Shown here: one piece after another, positions 5,941 through 13,011 of the stretch | Position numbering within the stretch: the first letter of the stretch is position 1 | Layout of the letters: each line of letters begins with the position of its first letter | From: an alpha proteobacterium SCGC AAA240-E13 | GTDB lineage: Bacteria > Pseudomonadota > Alphaproteobacteria > Pelagibacterales > Pelagibacteraceae | Direction of reading: 5' to 3' | DNA length: 13,011 nt | Assembly: GCA_000504625.1 (NCBI GenBank) | Contig: AZHR01000025.1 | Coordinates: 1 to 13,011, forward strand | Translations under genes and position numbers: made by a program | The notes under the pieces: model-generated | Databases searched by the model: none | What the model was told of the DNA's origin: nothing | Seen by the model: the letters and a program-made list of their open reading frames with translations, nothing else

Positions 5941-7465
5941 TGTATATCAGATCTTTAATTTTAAGCCTTTGTATTTTTCCTGAAGAACCTTTAGGCAATT
6001 TATTAAAAAAATGTATTTTGCTTGGCGATTTAAAGTCGCCTAAAAATTTTTTACAATGTGAAATAAGATCATTCTCTTTTAATGATTTTTCTTTATTTAA
6101 AACTACTCCTGCTTCTATTTTTTCACCATAGTGATTGCACGGCATAGCAAATGCTGCTGCCTCAACTACGTTTGGATGTTGATATAAAACATCATCAATT
6201 TCACGAGGCGAAATATTTTCACCTCCTTTAATAATTAATTCTTTTATTCTTCCTCGAACAAAAACATAATTTTCTTCATCCATAAAACCTAGATCACCGG
6301 TTAAAAACCAATCTTCAATAAAACTTTTTTTGGTTTCTTCTGAATTTTTATAATATTCCTTCATAACATTTGGTCCTTTTACACAAATTTGACCAATTGT
6401 GTTTCTAGGTACATCTTTTAATTTTTTATCAACGATTTTAACTTCATTTCCATATGGAATTCCAGGTGAACCATATTTTATTTTATTTGGTGGTAAGGGA
6501 TTTGAGAGTATAGGTGCACAAGTTTCGGTTAAACCCATAGTTTCAATCATTGTTGCTTTAAATTTTGCTTCAAATTTTTTGTGAATTTCAGGTGCAAGAG
6601 CTGCGGATGCAGTTCTTCCAAACCTTAGGCTAGATAAATCTAAACCATTAATCTCGTCCTCTGAAAATTTGTTTAATAAAGCACTTATAATAGTAGGTAC
6701 TACACTAAACCAAGTGCATTTAAATTTACTTATAAATTTCCAAAAATTTGTTACCGAAAAACGTTCGCACAAAACCAATGAACTCTGGCTTACCAAGGGT
6801 CCCATAATTGTAACTATCGCCCCATTTATATGAAAAAGAGGCAATACACACAAAGCTCTATCATTGATGTTGATCTTATGAGAAAGCATTACATTCTTGC
6901 CACCAGCAATTATATTTTTATGGGAGAGCATTACCCCTTTAGGTTTACCTGTAGTACCTGATGTATAAATAAGAAAAGCTGGATCTTGTTGATCAATATC
7001 GACTTTAATTTCCTCATGAGGGGTTTCAAGTTGATCTACAAAAGAATCTTTATTGATTTCAATAATTTCAATATCATGAGAAATATTTGCTGTAATTTTC
7101 TGAGCTAAGTTTAAATATTTCGATGACACAAAAATAATTTTAGCAACTGAGTGGTTAACTACATAAGAAAGCTGCTCTTTCCCCGCAACAATGTTTAATG
7201 GAACTTGAATCATGCCAGAATACATAATTCCTAACATGAGTTGTACGCTGCTTAAGGAATTTTCAATTAAAGTACAAAGAATAGAACTTTTTTTTTGTTT
7301 TTTTTGGACAGTTAAGTAGTAATTAATTTTATCCAAATTTTTCCTAAAATTTTCATTTGAAATATTTATGTTGGTATAAGGACAAATAACAAAATGATCT
7401 TTGGGTTTTTGTGACTCATTAAATTTAATGTAATCCCTTACCGTCTTTAATGATTTAACTATCAT
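5936..7465 (-). CDS. sauT: AMP-forming acyl-CoA ligase, SauT-like (candidate sulfoacetate--CoA ligase)
   Basis: A 509-residue member of the ANL (AMP-binding) superfamily, which activates a carboxylic acid with ATP to an acyl-adenylate and then to the CoA thioester. Seen in order are the P-loop-like motif YTSGTTGKPKGVMLSH near residue 167, GLTETC near 317, TGDLG near 388, the hinge region RGRIKELIIKGGENISPREID, and the adenylation lysine in PKGSSGKIQR (K497). The start ATG overlaps the stop of the acylating aldehyde dehydrogenase as ATGA, so the two are translationally coupled. Pairing of a ligase with an acylating dehydrogenase in this order matches sauS-sauT of Cupriavidus necator, where SauT makes sulfoacetyl-CoA. 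Ligase specificity cannot be read from sequence, so another small acid remains possible. The superfamily call is firm and the SauT name is inference from context. Confidence 0.75.
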   Translation of the reverse strand: MIVKSLKTVRDYIKFNESQKPKDHFVICPYTNINISNENFRKNLDKINYYLTVQKKQKKSSILCTLIENSLSSVQLMLGIMYSGMIQVPLNIVAGKEQLSYVVNHSVAKIIFVSSKYLNLAQKITANISHDIEIIEINKDSFVDQLETPHEEIKVDIDQQDPAFLIYTSGTTGKPKGVMLSHKNIIAGGKNVMLSHKININDRALCVLPLFHINGAIVTIMGPLVSQSSLVLCERFSVTNFWKFISKFKCTWFSVVPTIISALLNKFSEDEINGLDLSSLRFGRTASAALAPEIHKKFEAKFKATMIETMGLTETCAPILSNPLPPNKIKYGSPGIPYGNEVKIVDKKLKDVPRNTIGQICVKGPNVMKEYYKNSEETKKSFIEDWFLTGDLGFMDEENYVFVRGRIKELIIKGGENISPREIDDVLYQHPNVVEAAAFAMPCNHYGEKIEAGVVLNKEKSLKENDLISHCKKFLGDFKSPSKIHFFNKLPKGSSGKIQRLKIKDLIYK

Positions 7466-8877
7466 TGATCGATAATTTTTAATTCCTTGGGATGGTATTT
7501 ATTACAATATTCTTCAAAGAAATCTTTGAGTTTTGGTTCTATACCTGGAATGACTGTTGAAATTTTAGTTATATTAATAAAATGTTTATAATTTAAATTA
7601 TCATCAATACTATTTTTTCCCCACGTACCACATCCCATAGATAAGGAAAATGGCAAACCATTTGTAAAACTTCCTCCTGTTGCAAAAGCGTGAGCTTGAT
7701 TAACAATAACTCTGCAAACCGGTAGTTCTATACCAAGTTCCATACTTCTTGCTGAATTTTCGGTATGAATTCCAATGGAATGCCCTTTGCCCTGATAATT
7801 CAAAATTTTATTTGAAATATCCTTTGCGTGATTAAAATCTTCAGCTCTATAAATCGATAATACTGGAGAAAGTTTTTCTCCAGAGAATGGGTATTTACTT
7901 CCAACTCCACTCTCTTCGACTATTAAAAATTGAGTTTTTTCAGAATATTCTCTATTTAAATTAAATTCTTTACAAATTTTAAAAGCAGATTTAGCTAAAA
8001 TGTTTCTATTTAATTTTCCATTACTCCATAAGATTTTTTGAAGGGAATTTTTTTGATCTTCGTTAAGCAATATTCCACCTTCTAATTCTAATAACTTGGT
8101 GAATTCATCATAAATGCTTTTGATCACAACTAGGTTATTTTCCGATGAACAGCTAGTGGCATGATCAAAAGTTTTTGATAATTTAATTTTTTTTGCAGCA
8201 TCTTTTAAATCACAGGTTTCATCAACAATTACAGTTACATTGCCTTGACCAACACCAATTGCCGGAGTACCACTTGAATATGCTTCTCTAACATTATTTT
8301 GAGAACCTGTAACAATTACAAGATCAACCTGTTTCATTAATTCTTTAGTAAGGTCTTTACTCACTGGTGAAGGTAAAGTTTGTATTAAATTTTTGGGTGC
8401 TTTAATTTTGTTCAGTTCTTGATTTATATAATGTAATAGTTCCTGAAATACTTTTAAGCCTGATGGTGATGGTGAAACGACAATTGAGTTTCTTCCCTTG
8501 ATGGCATTTAAAATATTATTGATTGGCGTTGCTGCAGGATTTGTCGATGGCGTTACGGCAGCTACTACTCCTACTGGTTTTGCTATCTCAACGATTCCTT
8601 TTTCTTTATCTTCTTTAATAACACCAACAGTTTTTGCATTTTTTAAATCCCTGAGTAGTCCTAATGTTTTTCTTTTATTTTTAACTATTTTATCATCAAC
8701 TTTCCCCAGGCTAGTTGTACTTACCGCTAGATTAGAAATTATTTTGTTGTGAGTAGGATTGCAGATGGACCATGCTACTGCTGTTACCACTTCATTTACT
8801 TGTTCTTGATTATATTTTTCAAATTCTAATTGTGCTATTTTTGCTTTTTGAACAATATTGTCGATTATTTCTGTCAT
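7462..8877 (-). CDS. sauS: CoA-acylating aldehyde dehydrogenase, SauS-like (candidate sulfoacetaldehyde dehydrogenase, acylating)
   Basis: A 471-residue acylating aldehyde dehydrogenase, related to the N-terminal half of AdhE, which interconverts an acyl-CoA and its aldehyde with NAD(P)H. Visible features are VTPSTNPAATPINN near residue 110 (cofactor fold), the SPSP turn after it, the nucleophile motif FDHATSCSSENNLVV (C243) and the C-terminal PFSLSMGCGTWGKNSIDDN. The SCSSEN variant of the active-site motif is, as I recall, typical of SauS and close relatives rather than of AdhE, which has ICASEQ. In Cupriavidus necator, SauS reduces sulfoacetyl-CoA to sulfoacetaldehyde. The coupled SauT-like ligase and upstream carboxylate transporter support the same role here. 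No Shine-Dalgarno precedes the ATG. The family-typical N-terminus supports this start. A strong hairpin lies between this gene and tctC. Confidence 0.8.
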   Translation of the reverse strand: MTEIIDNIVQKAKIAQLEFEKYNQEQVNEVVTAVAWSICNPTHNKIISNLAVSTTSLGKVDDKIVKNKRKTLGLLRDLKNAKTVGVIKEDKEKGIVEIAKPVGVVAAVTPSTNPAATPINNILNAIKGRNSIVVSPSPSGLKVFQELLHYINQELNKIKAPKNLIQTLPSPVSKDLTKELMKQVDLVIVTGSQNNVREAYSSGTPAIGVGQGNVTVIVDETCDLKDAAKKIKLSKTFDHATSCSSENNLVVIKSIYDEFTKLLELEGGILLNEDQKNSLQKILWSNGKLNRNILAKSAFKICKEFNLNREYSEKTQFLIVEESGVGSKYPFSGEKLSPVLSIYRAEDFNHAKDISNKILNYQGKGHSIGIHTENSARSMELGIELPVCRVIVNQAHAFATGGSFTNGLPFSLSMGCGTWGKNSIDDNLNYKHFINITKISTVIPGIEPKLKDFFEEYCNKYHPKELKIIDQ

Positions 8878-8918
8878 AGGGTATTATTGTTCATTTATTT
8901 TTAATGTTAATAATTAGT

Positions 8919-8955
8919 TTTCACCCCCTTTTTATATAACAAAAAAGGGGTGAAA
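8919..8955 (-). terminator. Strong intercistronic hairpin between tctC and the SauS-like gene
   Basis: TTTCACCCC (8919-8927) is the exact reverse complement of GGGGTGAAA (8947-8955). After a bulged C the stem extends by TTTTT (8929-8933) against AAAAA (8942-8946), leaving an 8-base loop. It is the most stable-looking inverted repeat in the window. In the direction of transcription only AACTAATTATTAAC follows, not a T-run, so it may be a partial terminator or an mRNA-stabilising 3' end that raises tctC over the enzyme genes, as is common for binding-protein genes. Confidence 0.55.
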
Positions 8956-8978
8956 TTATTACTTTAATTATCTAATTA

Positions 8979-9977
8979 TTATTCTGCTTTTAGTCCAGCA
9001 AGAAGTTTAGTTAAGCTTTTCTTTCTTTCTTTCCACATAGCTTGAACTTCGGCTCTGTTCATTATTCTAATTGGAGAGCCACCTTTTTTCATCTGTTTTA
9101 ATGTTTTTTTGTCATTAAACATCAAAGGTACTTTGGCTGCCAAGAATTCAATAATTTTAGGATCTGTACCTTTAGGAGCCATTATGCCTCTAAAATTTAC
9201 ACTAGAATTATCAACATCTACACCTTCTTCTTTAAGTGTTGGAACATCAGGTAAAAAAGTTTCTTCTCTTTGAAGATCAGCTATAGCTAAAATCTTAATG
9301 TCTTTTTGACTTCTATAAGCATCTGAAAGATTATTAAATCCTGCCATAACTTGTCCACCTTTTACAGCTGCTAGAGCGGGTACACCTCCTGTGTGCGGTA
9401 CATAAGTTATTTTTACACCGCTAGCTTTTTGAAATTGTAAAAAAGCAATGTGGTGACCAACAAATTTTCCTGCACCAGAAAATGTAACTTTTCCAGGATT
9501 TGCTTTTGCAAATTTTAAAAGGTCAGCAACAGAATTAAATTGACTATCTGGACCAACTATTAATACAGCTGGATCAGCGCCCCAGTTAGCAATTGGCTCT
9601 AAGTTATCAATGTTATACTTGGTATCATCAAATACTATAGATTGAGAAATAAAATGCGGAACGTTATAAGCTGCTAAATCGTATCCATCATTTCTAGCTT
9701 TTGAAGCAAACCAGTTCCAACCTACTTTACCTCCAGCTCCAGGCTTGTTAATAATAACAATAGGCTGGCCCAAATAATCTTTTTTTGGATGAGCAGCCAT
9801 CATTGTAACTAGTCGTGCTTGAAAGTCAGTCGCACCACCTGGATTATATGCAACAACTACACTTATCGGCCTATCAGGATAATCTCCGGCTTGCACAGCC
9901 ATATTTCCTAGAAAGAACGATAAAATAAACGTTAAGCTTAATAATAGTTTTTTTATTAAACTAGATTTCATATTCAT
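8979..9977 (-). CDS. tctC: TctC/Bug-family periplasmic binding protein of a tripartite tricarboxylate transporter
   Basis: A 332-residue solute-binding protein that captures a carboxylate in the periplasm and delivers it to TctAB. A signal peptide is evident: basic MNMKSSLIKK, a hydrophobic core, and a likely cut after VQA (residue 30). The mature part has the Bug-family landmarks YPDRPISVVVAYNPGGATD, NKPGAGGKVGWNWFA, GKVTFSGAG and YVPHTGGVPALAAVKGGQV. The start could be the ATG at 9977 or the in-frame ATG two codons later. The G-rich ribosome-binding site is 4 bases from the first and 10 from the second, and the product hardly changes. The gene has its own candidate promoter in the 133-base gap after tctB. 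The ligand is unknown. The neighbouring enzymes suggest sulfoacetate or another small organic acid. Confidence 0.93.
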   Translation of the reverse strand: MNMKSSLIKKLLLSLTFILSFFLGNMAVQAGDYPDRPISVVVAYNPGGATDFQARLVTMMAAHPKKDYLGQPIVIINKPGAGGKVGWNWFASKARNDGYDLAAYNVPHFISQSIVFDDTKYNIDNLEPIANWGADPAVLIVGPDSQFNSVADLLKFAKANPGKVTFSGAGKFVGHHIAFLQFQKASGVKITYVPHTGGVPALAAVKGGQVMAGFNNLSDAYRSQKDIKILAIADLQREETFLPDVPTLKEEGVDVDNSSVNFRGIMAPKGTDPKIIEFLAAKVPLMFNDKKTLKQMKKGGSPIRIMNRAEVQAMWKERKKSLTKLLAGLKAE

Positions 9978-9980
9978 TAA

Positions 9981-9988
9981 TCCCCCCT
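9981..9988 (-). promoter_or_regulatory. Strong G-rich ribosome-binding site of tctC
   Basis: On the minus strand the sequence reads AGGGGGGA just before the tctC start. A run of six G stands out in this AT-rich window, where most genes lack any Shine-Dalgarno site, and suggests high translation of the binding protein. Confidence 0.65.
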
Positions 9989-10005
9989 TATTAGATTAAA
10001 AGGTA

Positions 10006-10035
10006 AGTATAGCTTTTAAGTTATGTAGCAATCAA
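10006..10035 (-). promoter_or_regulatory. Candidate sigma-70 promoter of tctC
   Basis: On the minus strand TTGATT (10035-10030) and TATACT (10011-10006) are 18 bases apart, with good matches to -35 and -10 consensus. Transcription would start near 9999, giving a leader of about 22 bases that contains the tctC ribosome-binding site. This would let tctC, and perhaps the two enzyme genes after it, be expressed independently of tctAB. Confidence 0.5.
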
Positions 10036-10110
10036 GTTTAATATATGCTTTAAATTGTTATAAAAATCATACTATATTGGACTTAAAAATTAGGAATGAG
10101 GATTTTTAAT

Positions 10111-10551
10111 CTAAAATAAAAAAAATCTTGGCACCTGAACTTTTAGTAAAAATGAAAATAGAAAATAAATTGTTGTCATAAAGCATGTGCCAATTAGTAG
10201 AAAGAAAATAAGTTTTTTAACATCTTTTTTTTGAGGAAAATAGAAGTAACATACAGTTAAAAAAATTATCGATGTAGAGAAATAAAACCCTAAATATTCA
10301 CCAGTAAAAATGAAGAAAATGATTAATATTAATATTGGCGAAAGTTTTGAAATATTTATTGTCTCTGTTTGATAATTTTTTTCATAGAAGTGAAACACTA
10401 ATAATAAAAGTGATAACAGCAACATTATTGAGGTTATTATTCTTGGAAAAAGATAAGCTTCTGGACTTCCTGTACCAAAGGATGCAATAGCTAACAATAT
10501 TGATAATATCATTACAAAAATAACAATTGCTAAATTTTTTATTTCAATCAT
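10111..10551 (-). CDS. tctB: TctB-family small membrane subunit of the TTT transporter
   Basis: A 146-residue, strongly hydrophobic protein with about four predicted membrane segments (around residues 7-25, 32-52, 70-90 and 110-138, counted by eye). Its length and layout are those of TctB, the small integral-membrane subunit of tripartite tricarboxylate transporters. It has no catalytic motif, and the GSPEAYLFPRIITSIMLL segment after the first helix is typical of the family. The ATG overlaps the tctA stop as ATGA, and an AAGGA lies inside the tctA end just ahead of it, so A and B are made together. TctB is poorly conserved in general, so the assignment rests partly on position between tctA and tctC. 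Confidence 0.88.
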   Translation of the reverse strand: MIEIKNLAIVIFVMILSILLAIASFGTGSPEAYLFPRIITSIMLLLSLLLLVFHFYEKNYQTETINISKLSPILILIIFFIFTGEYLGFYFSTSIIFLTVCYFYFPQKKDVKKLIFFLLIGTCFMTTIYFLFSFLLKVQVPRFFLF

Positions 10552-12032
10552 TTCTTTTCCTTTTTTGCTTTATCCCCATAAGCTCCATACAATATAGAAA
10601 TTAAACAGAGTGCTATTATGGTTAAATTTAATGGGCCCGCTGTTAAATAATCAAAAATTCCATTTTGTGTGTCAGCAATAATTTTGGCTTGATTGAAGTT
10701 TGTTTCAGCAATAGGTCCAAGTATAATTCCCAAAACTACAGGTGCCGCAGTAAAACCAAATTTAGATAAAAAAAACATAGTAGTTCCCAAAAAAAGCATT
10801 ACTATTACGTCTGCAAAATTGTGTTGGACACTATATGTACCAAAAATTGCAAGTATGGTAATTGCAGCAGCCATATAGTGAGTTGGAGTTTTCATTACAT
10901 ATTTTGCTAAACCACTTATATATAATCCAAAAATTAACATCATAAACTGGGCAACTAAAAGAGAGTTTATAAATGTCCAGGTAGTTTCAGCATAAACAGT
11001 AAATAAGTTTGATCCTGGAAATAAACCGTGAATTAAAAGCCCTCCTAATAATACCGCAGCAGTCGGACTTCCTGGTACACCCAGAGTAAGTAAAGGTACT
11101 AAAGACGGACCAACCATCGCATTATTTGCAGATTCAGCTGCGATTATTCCATCGGGTTCACCTTTGCCAAAATTTTCCTTGTTAGTACTTGTTTTTTTTA
11201 TTTGAGCATACGAGACTAGACCAGCAATTTGACCTCCGGCTCCTGGTATAAGTCCAATAATTGTTCCAGTCACACTTCCTACTATCAAGGCTTTGATTCT
11301 GGAAATATTATATTTAAAAGACTCAAGTAGACTTTTCTTTTCCATCTGAAATTGATCAGCTTGGCTTTGTTTGCCCTCTAACATTGAAAGAACTTGAGGT
11401 ATTGCAAACAATCCTACCAAAGCTGCAATTATATTTATGCCACCAGAAAAAATTGGATTAAAAACAAATCTTTCTACACCAAGAACCGCGTCATAACCAA
11501 TTGTGGCTAACCACAAACCTATTGCTCCAGAGAAAAGTCCTTTGATTATCGATTTTGAGTCAAGTGAGGCAATAACTGTAACTCCAAAAATCGCAATCCA
11601 GAACATATGAGAGGGACCAAACTTCAAAGCAACATCAGCCAAAACTGGTGTGAAAAAAATTAAAACTAAGATACCAATAACGCCTCCTATAAAGGAACTT
11701 ATAAAACAATAATGAAGAGCTTCTGTTGATCTTCCATTTTTTGCCATTGGATAACCATCCATGACGGTAGCAATATTTGCTGGTGCTCCGGGAATTTTTA
11801 ATAATATTGCACTTATTGCTCCTCCGGCTACAGTTGATGTGTATACAGCACCTAACATTATTAAACCTTGTTCTGCAGTCATATGAAAAGTGAAAGGAAT
11901 TAATAAAGCAACTGCCATAGTTGGGCTTAACCCGGGAGCAGCTCCCATTAACAAACCTCCTACAGTACCTAATATAAGAATTAAAATATTTGCAAAAGTG
12001 AATACATTTGAAAAATAATTTAGAAACTCCAT
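10548..12032 (-). CDS. tctA: TctA-family large membrane subunit of the TTT transporter
   Basis: The large permease subunit of a tripartite tricarboxylate transporter, which together with TctB carries the substrate delivered by TctC across the inner membrane, driven by an ion gradient. The product is about 494 residues with many hydrophobic segments and the conserved glycine/proline motifs of the family: GAAPGLSPTMAVALLIPFTF near residue 32, PGAPANIATVMDGYPMA near 82, GLIPGAGGQIAGLVSY near 260 and LTLGVPGSPTAAVLLGG near 317. A TTG one codon upstream (12035) also opens the frame. I prefer the ATG at 12032 because AAAGGA is 6 bases from it and only 3 from the TTG. It follows the DUF3726-like gene after a short gap on the same strand. 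Confidence 0.95.
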   Translation of the reverse strand: MEFLNYFSNVFTFANILILILGTVGGLLMGAAPGLSPTMAVALLIPFTFHMTAEQGLIMLGAVYTSTVAGGAISAILLKIPGAPANIATVMDGYPMAKNGRSTEALHYCFISSFIGGVIGILVLIFFTPVLADVALKFGPSHMFWIAIFGVTVIASLDSKSIIKGLFSGAIGLWLATIGYDAVLGVERFVFNPIFSGGINIIAALVGLFAIPQVLSMLEGKQSQADQFQMEKKSLLESFKYNISRIKALIVGSVTGTIIGLIPGAGGQIAGLVSYAQIKKTSTNKENFGKGEPDGIIAAESANNAMVGPSLVPLLTLGVPGSPTAAVLLGGLLIHGLFPGSNLFTVYAETTWTFINSLLVAQFMMLIFGLYISGLAKYVMKTPTHYMAAAITILAIFGTYSVQHNFADVIVMLFLGTTMFFLSKFGFTAAPVVLGIILGPIAETNFNQAKIIADTQNGIFDYLTAGPLNLTIIALCLISILYGAYGDKAKKEKK

Positions 12033-12038
12033 CAACTA

Positions 12039-12044
12039 TCCTTT
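12039..12044 (-). promoter_or_regulatory. Ribosome-binding site that decides the tctA start
   Basis: AAAGGA on the minus strand lies 6 bases before the ATG at 12032 but only 3 before the in-frame TTG at 12035. The spacing favours the ATG. Confidence 0.6.
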
Positions 12045-12074
12045 TTCATAGTTTAAAATTTAAATTAATAAGAT

Positions 12075-12689
12075 TCAATCGTTATCCGTTAAACCTGCAC
12101 CCGCTCCAATCTTTTTAGAGCTTTCTGTTTCTTCAACAAATGTTTTTTCCGAAAGCTTGTAAAGTTCTTTCCATTCTTGAATTGAAAATGAATTACTGTT
12201 TTCTAAAAATTCGATATAAACTTCTTTTGCTAAAGAAACCACTTCATTATTTTTAATATTTTTAGAAAAAATAGTTTTATCAAAATTTAGTAAAAAATTG
12301 TTTTCCTCATATTGAACTGATATTTTTTTTCCAACTATCTCAGAAGCTCTACTAATAAATGGTAAAAACAACAAAGGATAGCTTACATTTTTAAATTTAA
12401 TCGTTTTTAAACTCTCCAATACTTTGCAATTATCTAAAAAAATAGTGCCACAGTGAATTGGGCAAAATTCTTTCGCTTGGGGTTTGTTTTCTTTTTCTAT
12501 TTTTTTGGGTTTTTCTGTAGGATTTTCTTTAATTTTTTGAAAATACAAATTTAAATTCTTTACACCTGGTAATCCGAACATCTCTAAATTTCTCATGTTT
12601 TTTCCAACTTCTTCGGCTATACCCCAAGCAAATCCTGCTGCTTTGGAAGCCCGTTTAGATGTTGTGTCAATTTCACTGAACGACTGCAT
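12075..12689 (-). CDS. DUF3726-like protein of unknown function
   Basis: A 204-residue soluble protein with no signal peptide or membrane segment. The N-terminus (ASKAAGFAWGIAEEVGKNMRNLEMFGLPG) and the ending GAGAGLTDND match what I recall of the alphaproteobacterial DUF3726 family, for which I know no function. The middle contains three cysteines and a histidine in the order CPIHC and DNC (near residues 74-88), which could bind a metal, and a lysine-rich low-complexity linker before that. The ATG is 2 bases after the stop of the preceding gene and has no Shine-Dalgarno site, so translation is probably coupled to that gene. The tctA gene follows. Co-transcription with the transporter hints at a role in metabolism of the imported compound, but nothing in the sequence shows an activity. 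Confidence 0.65.
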   Translation of the reverse strand: MQSFSEIDTTSKRASKAAGFAWGIAEEVGKNMRNLEMFGLPGVKNLNLYFQKIKENPTEKPKKIEKENKPQAKEFCPIHCGTIFLDNCKVLESLKTIKFKNVSYPLLFLPFISRASEIVGKKISVQYEENNFLLNFDKTIFSKNIKNNEVVSLAKEVYIEFLENSNSFSIQEWKELYKLSEKTFVEETESSKKIGAGAGLTDND

Positions 12690-12691
12690 AA

Positions 12692-13011
12692 TTAATGAAG
12701 TGAATTATAAACCCAGGTATCACTTGAAAATTTCATTTCATGAGGCAATGGTGCCCCTTGATACATATTTATCCTAAGCCATTTATCAGATCTAGGATCA
12801 AATTTAACAGCTCCAAAAAAAGAAAGTTTTAATCTAAGCATATCTATTGGTACTAATGAAGCACCAATCGTATTGTCTTGAATTTCTGAATACGGAAATT
12901 TTTCAACAATGAAAGCTCTCCTAACAACGTGTCTTACATCCTCATTATTAAATAAAAATTCAGCAACAGTATCTGTTGGTTTTGCTTTTACTAATCTTTC
13001 ATAAAGTAATT
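12692..13011 (-). CDS. C-terminal part of an unidentified protein, first gene of the visible operon
   Basis: An open frame enters from the right edge and stops with TAA at 12692-12694, giving the last 105 residues of a cytoplasmic-looking protein. Recognisable only by look are VRHVVRRAFIVEKFPYSEIQ, SLVPIDMLRLKLSFFGAV and the tail KFSSDTWVYNSLH. It has no membrane segment, cysteine motif or nucleotide-binding motif in this part. I cannot name the family. The 2-base gap to the DUF3726-like gene indicates one operon and probably one process. Confidence 0.7.
   Translation of the reverse strand, partial: LLYERLVKAKPTDTVAEFLFNNEDVRHVVRRAFIVEKFPYSEIQDNTIGASLVPIDMLRLKLSFFGAVKFDPRSDKWLRINMYQGAPLPHEMKFSSDTWVYNSLH

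Noticed and set aside
8498..8752. Plus-strand open frame of 84 codons with a hydrophobic product.
   Set aside because: It is the antisense shadow of the conserved cofactor-fold region of the SauS-like dehydrogenase.
7462..8877. Bifunctional alcohol/aldehyde dehydrogenase AdhE fragment.
   Set aside because: The gene has a complete acylating-dehydrogenase domain with its own stop coupled to the next gene. No iron-alcohol dehydrogenase half follows.

Overview
The window is AT-rich (roughly 70% A+T by eye), with densely packed genes, short spacers, short RBS-poor starts and no mobile elements, tRNA or rRNA. Together with the protein families present (ScfR/RamB-type regulator, alphaproteobacterial-type isocitrate lyase, a DUF3726-like protein and a tripartite tricarboxylate transporter), this suggests a streamlined marine alphaproteobacterium, plausibly of the SAR11/Pelagibacterales type. 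That assignment is inferred from composition and gene content, not from a marker gene.

Left part (1-1348, + strand): the 3' end of an unidentified gene, then an FrhB/HCAR-type iron-sulfur flavoprotein. Facing it tail to tail, with a 4-base overlap, is a minus-strand pair (1345-4250): an ScfR-family transcriptional regulator followed 41 bases later by an NAD(P)-dependent aldehyde dehydrogenase with a GTG start.

Middle (4251-5892): divergent from the regulator is isocitrate lyase (aceA), the first enzyme of the glyoxylate shunt. The 355-base gap between them is the most unusual stretch of the window. It holds seven copies of an ATTTAC box in about 110 bases (an eighth lies next to aceA), a candidate promoter overlapping the boxes, a 47-codon ORF that would start at the predicted transcription start, and GC-rich hairpins, one with a GNRA tetraloop. 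The gap looks like a compact control region for carbon flow through acetyl-CoA, with possible DNA-level (ScfR) and RNA-level control.

Right part (5936-13011, all minus strand): transcribed right to left are the end of an unknown gene, a DUF3726-like protein, tctA-tctB (membrane parts of a TTT carboxylate importer), tctC (its periplasmic binding protein, with its own candidate promoter), an acylating aldehyde dehydrogenase resembling SauS, and an AMP-forming acyl-CoA ligase in the SauT position. The ligase plus acylating dehydrogenase converts an acid to its CoA ester and then to the aldehyde. The best known case is sulfoacetate to sulfoacetyl-CoA to sulfoacetaldehyde. The whole block is therefore read as an import and activation module for a small carboxylate, with sulfoacetate the leading candidate. 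Sulfoacetaldehyde acetyltransferase (Xsc), needed to finish that pathway, is not in the window. The acetyl units it would yield would feed the glyoxylate shunt represented by aceA.
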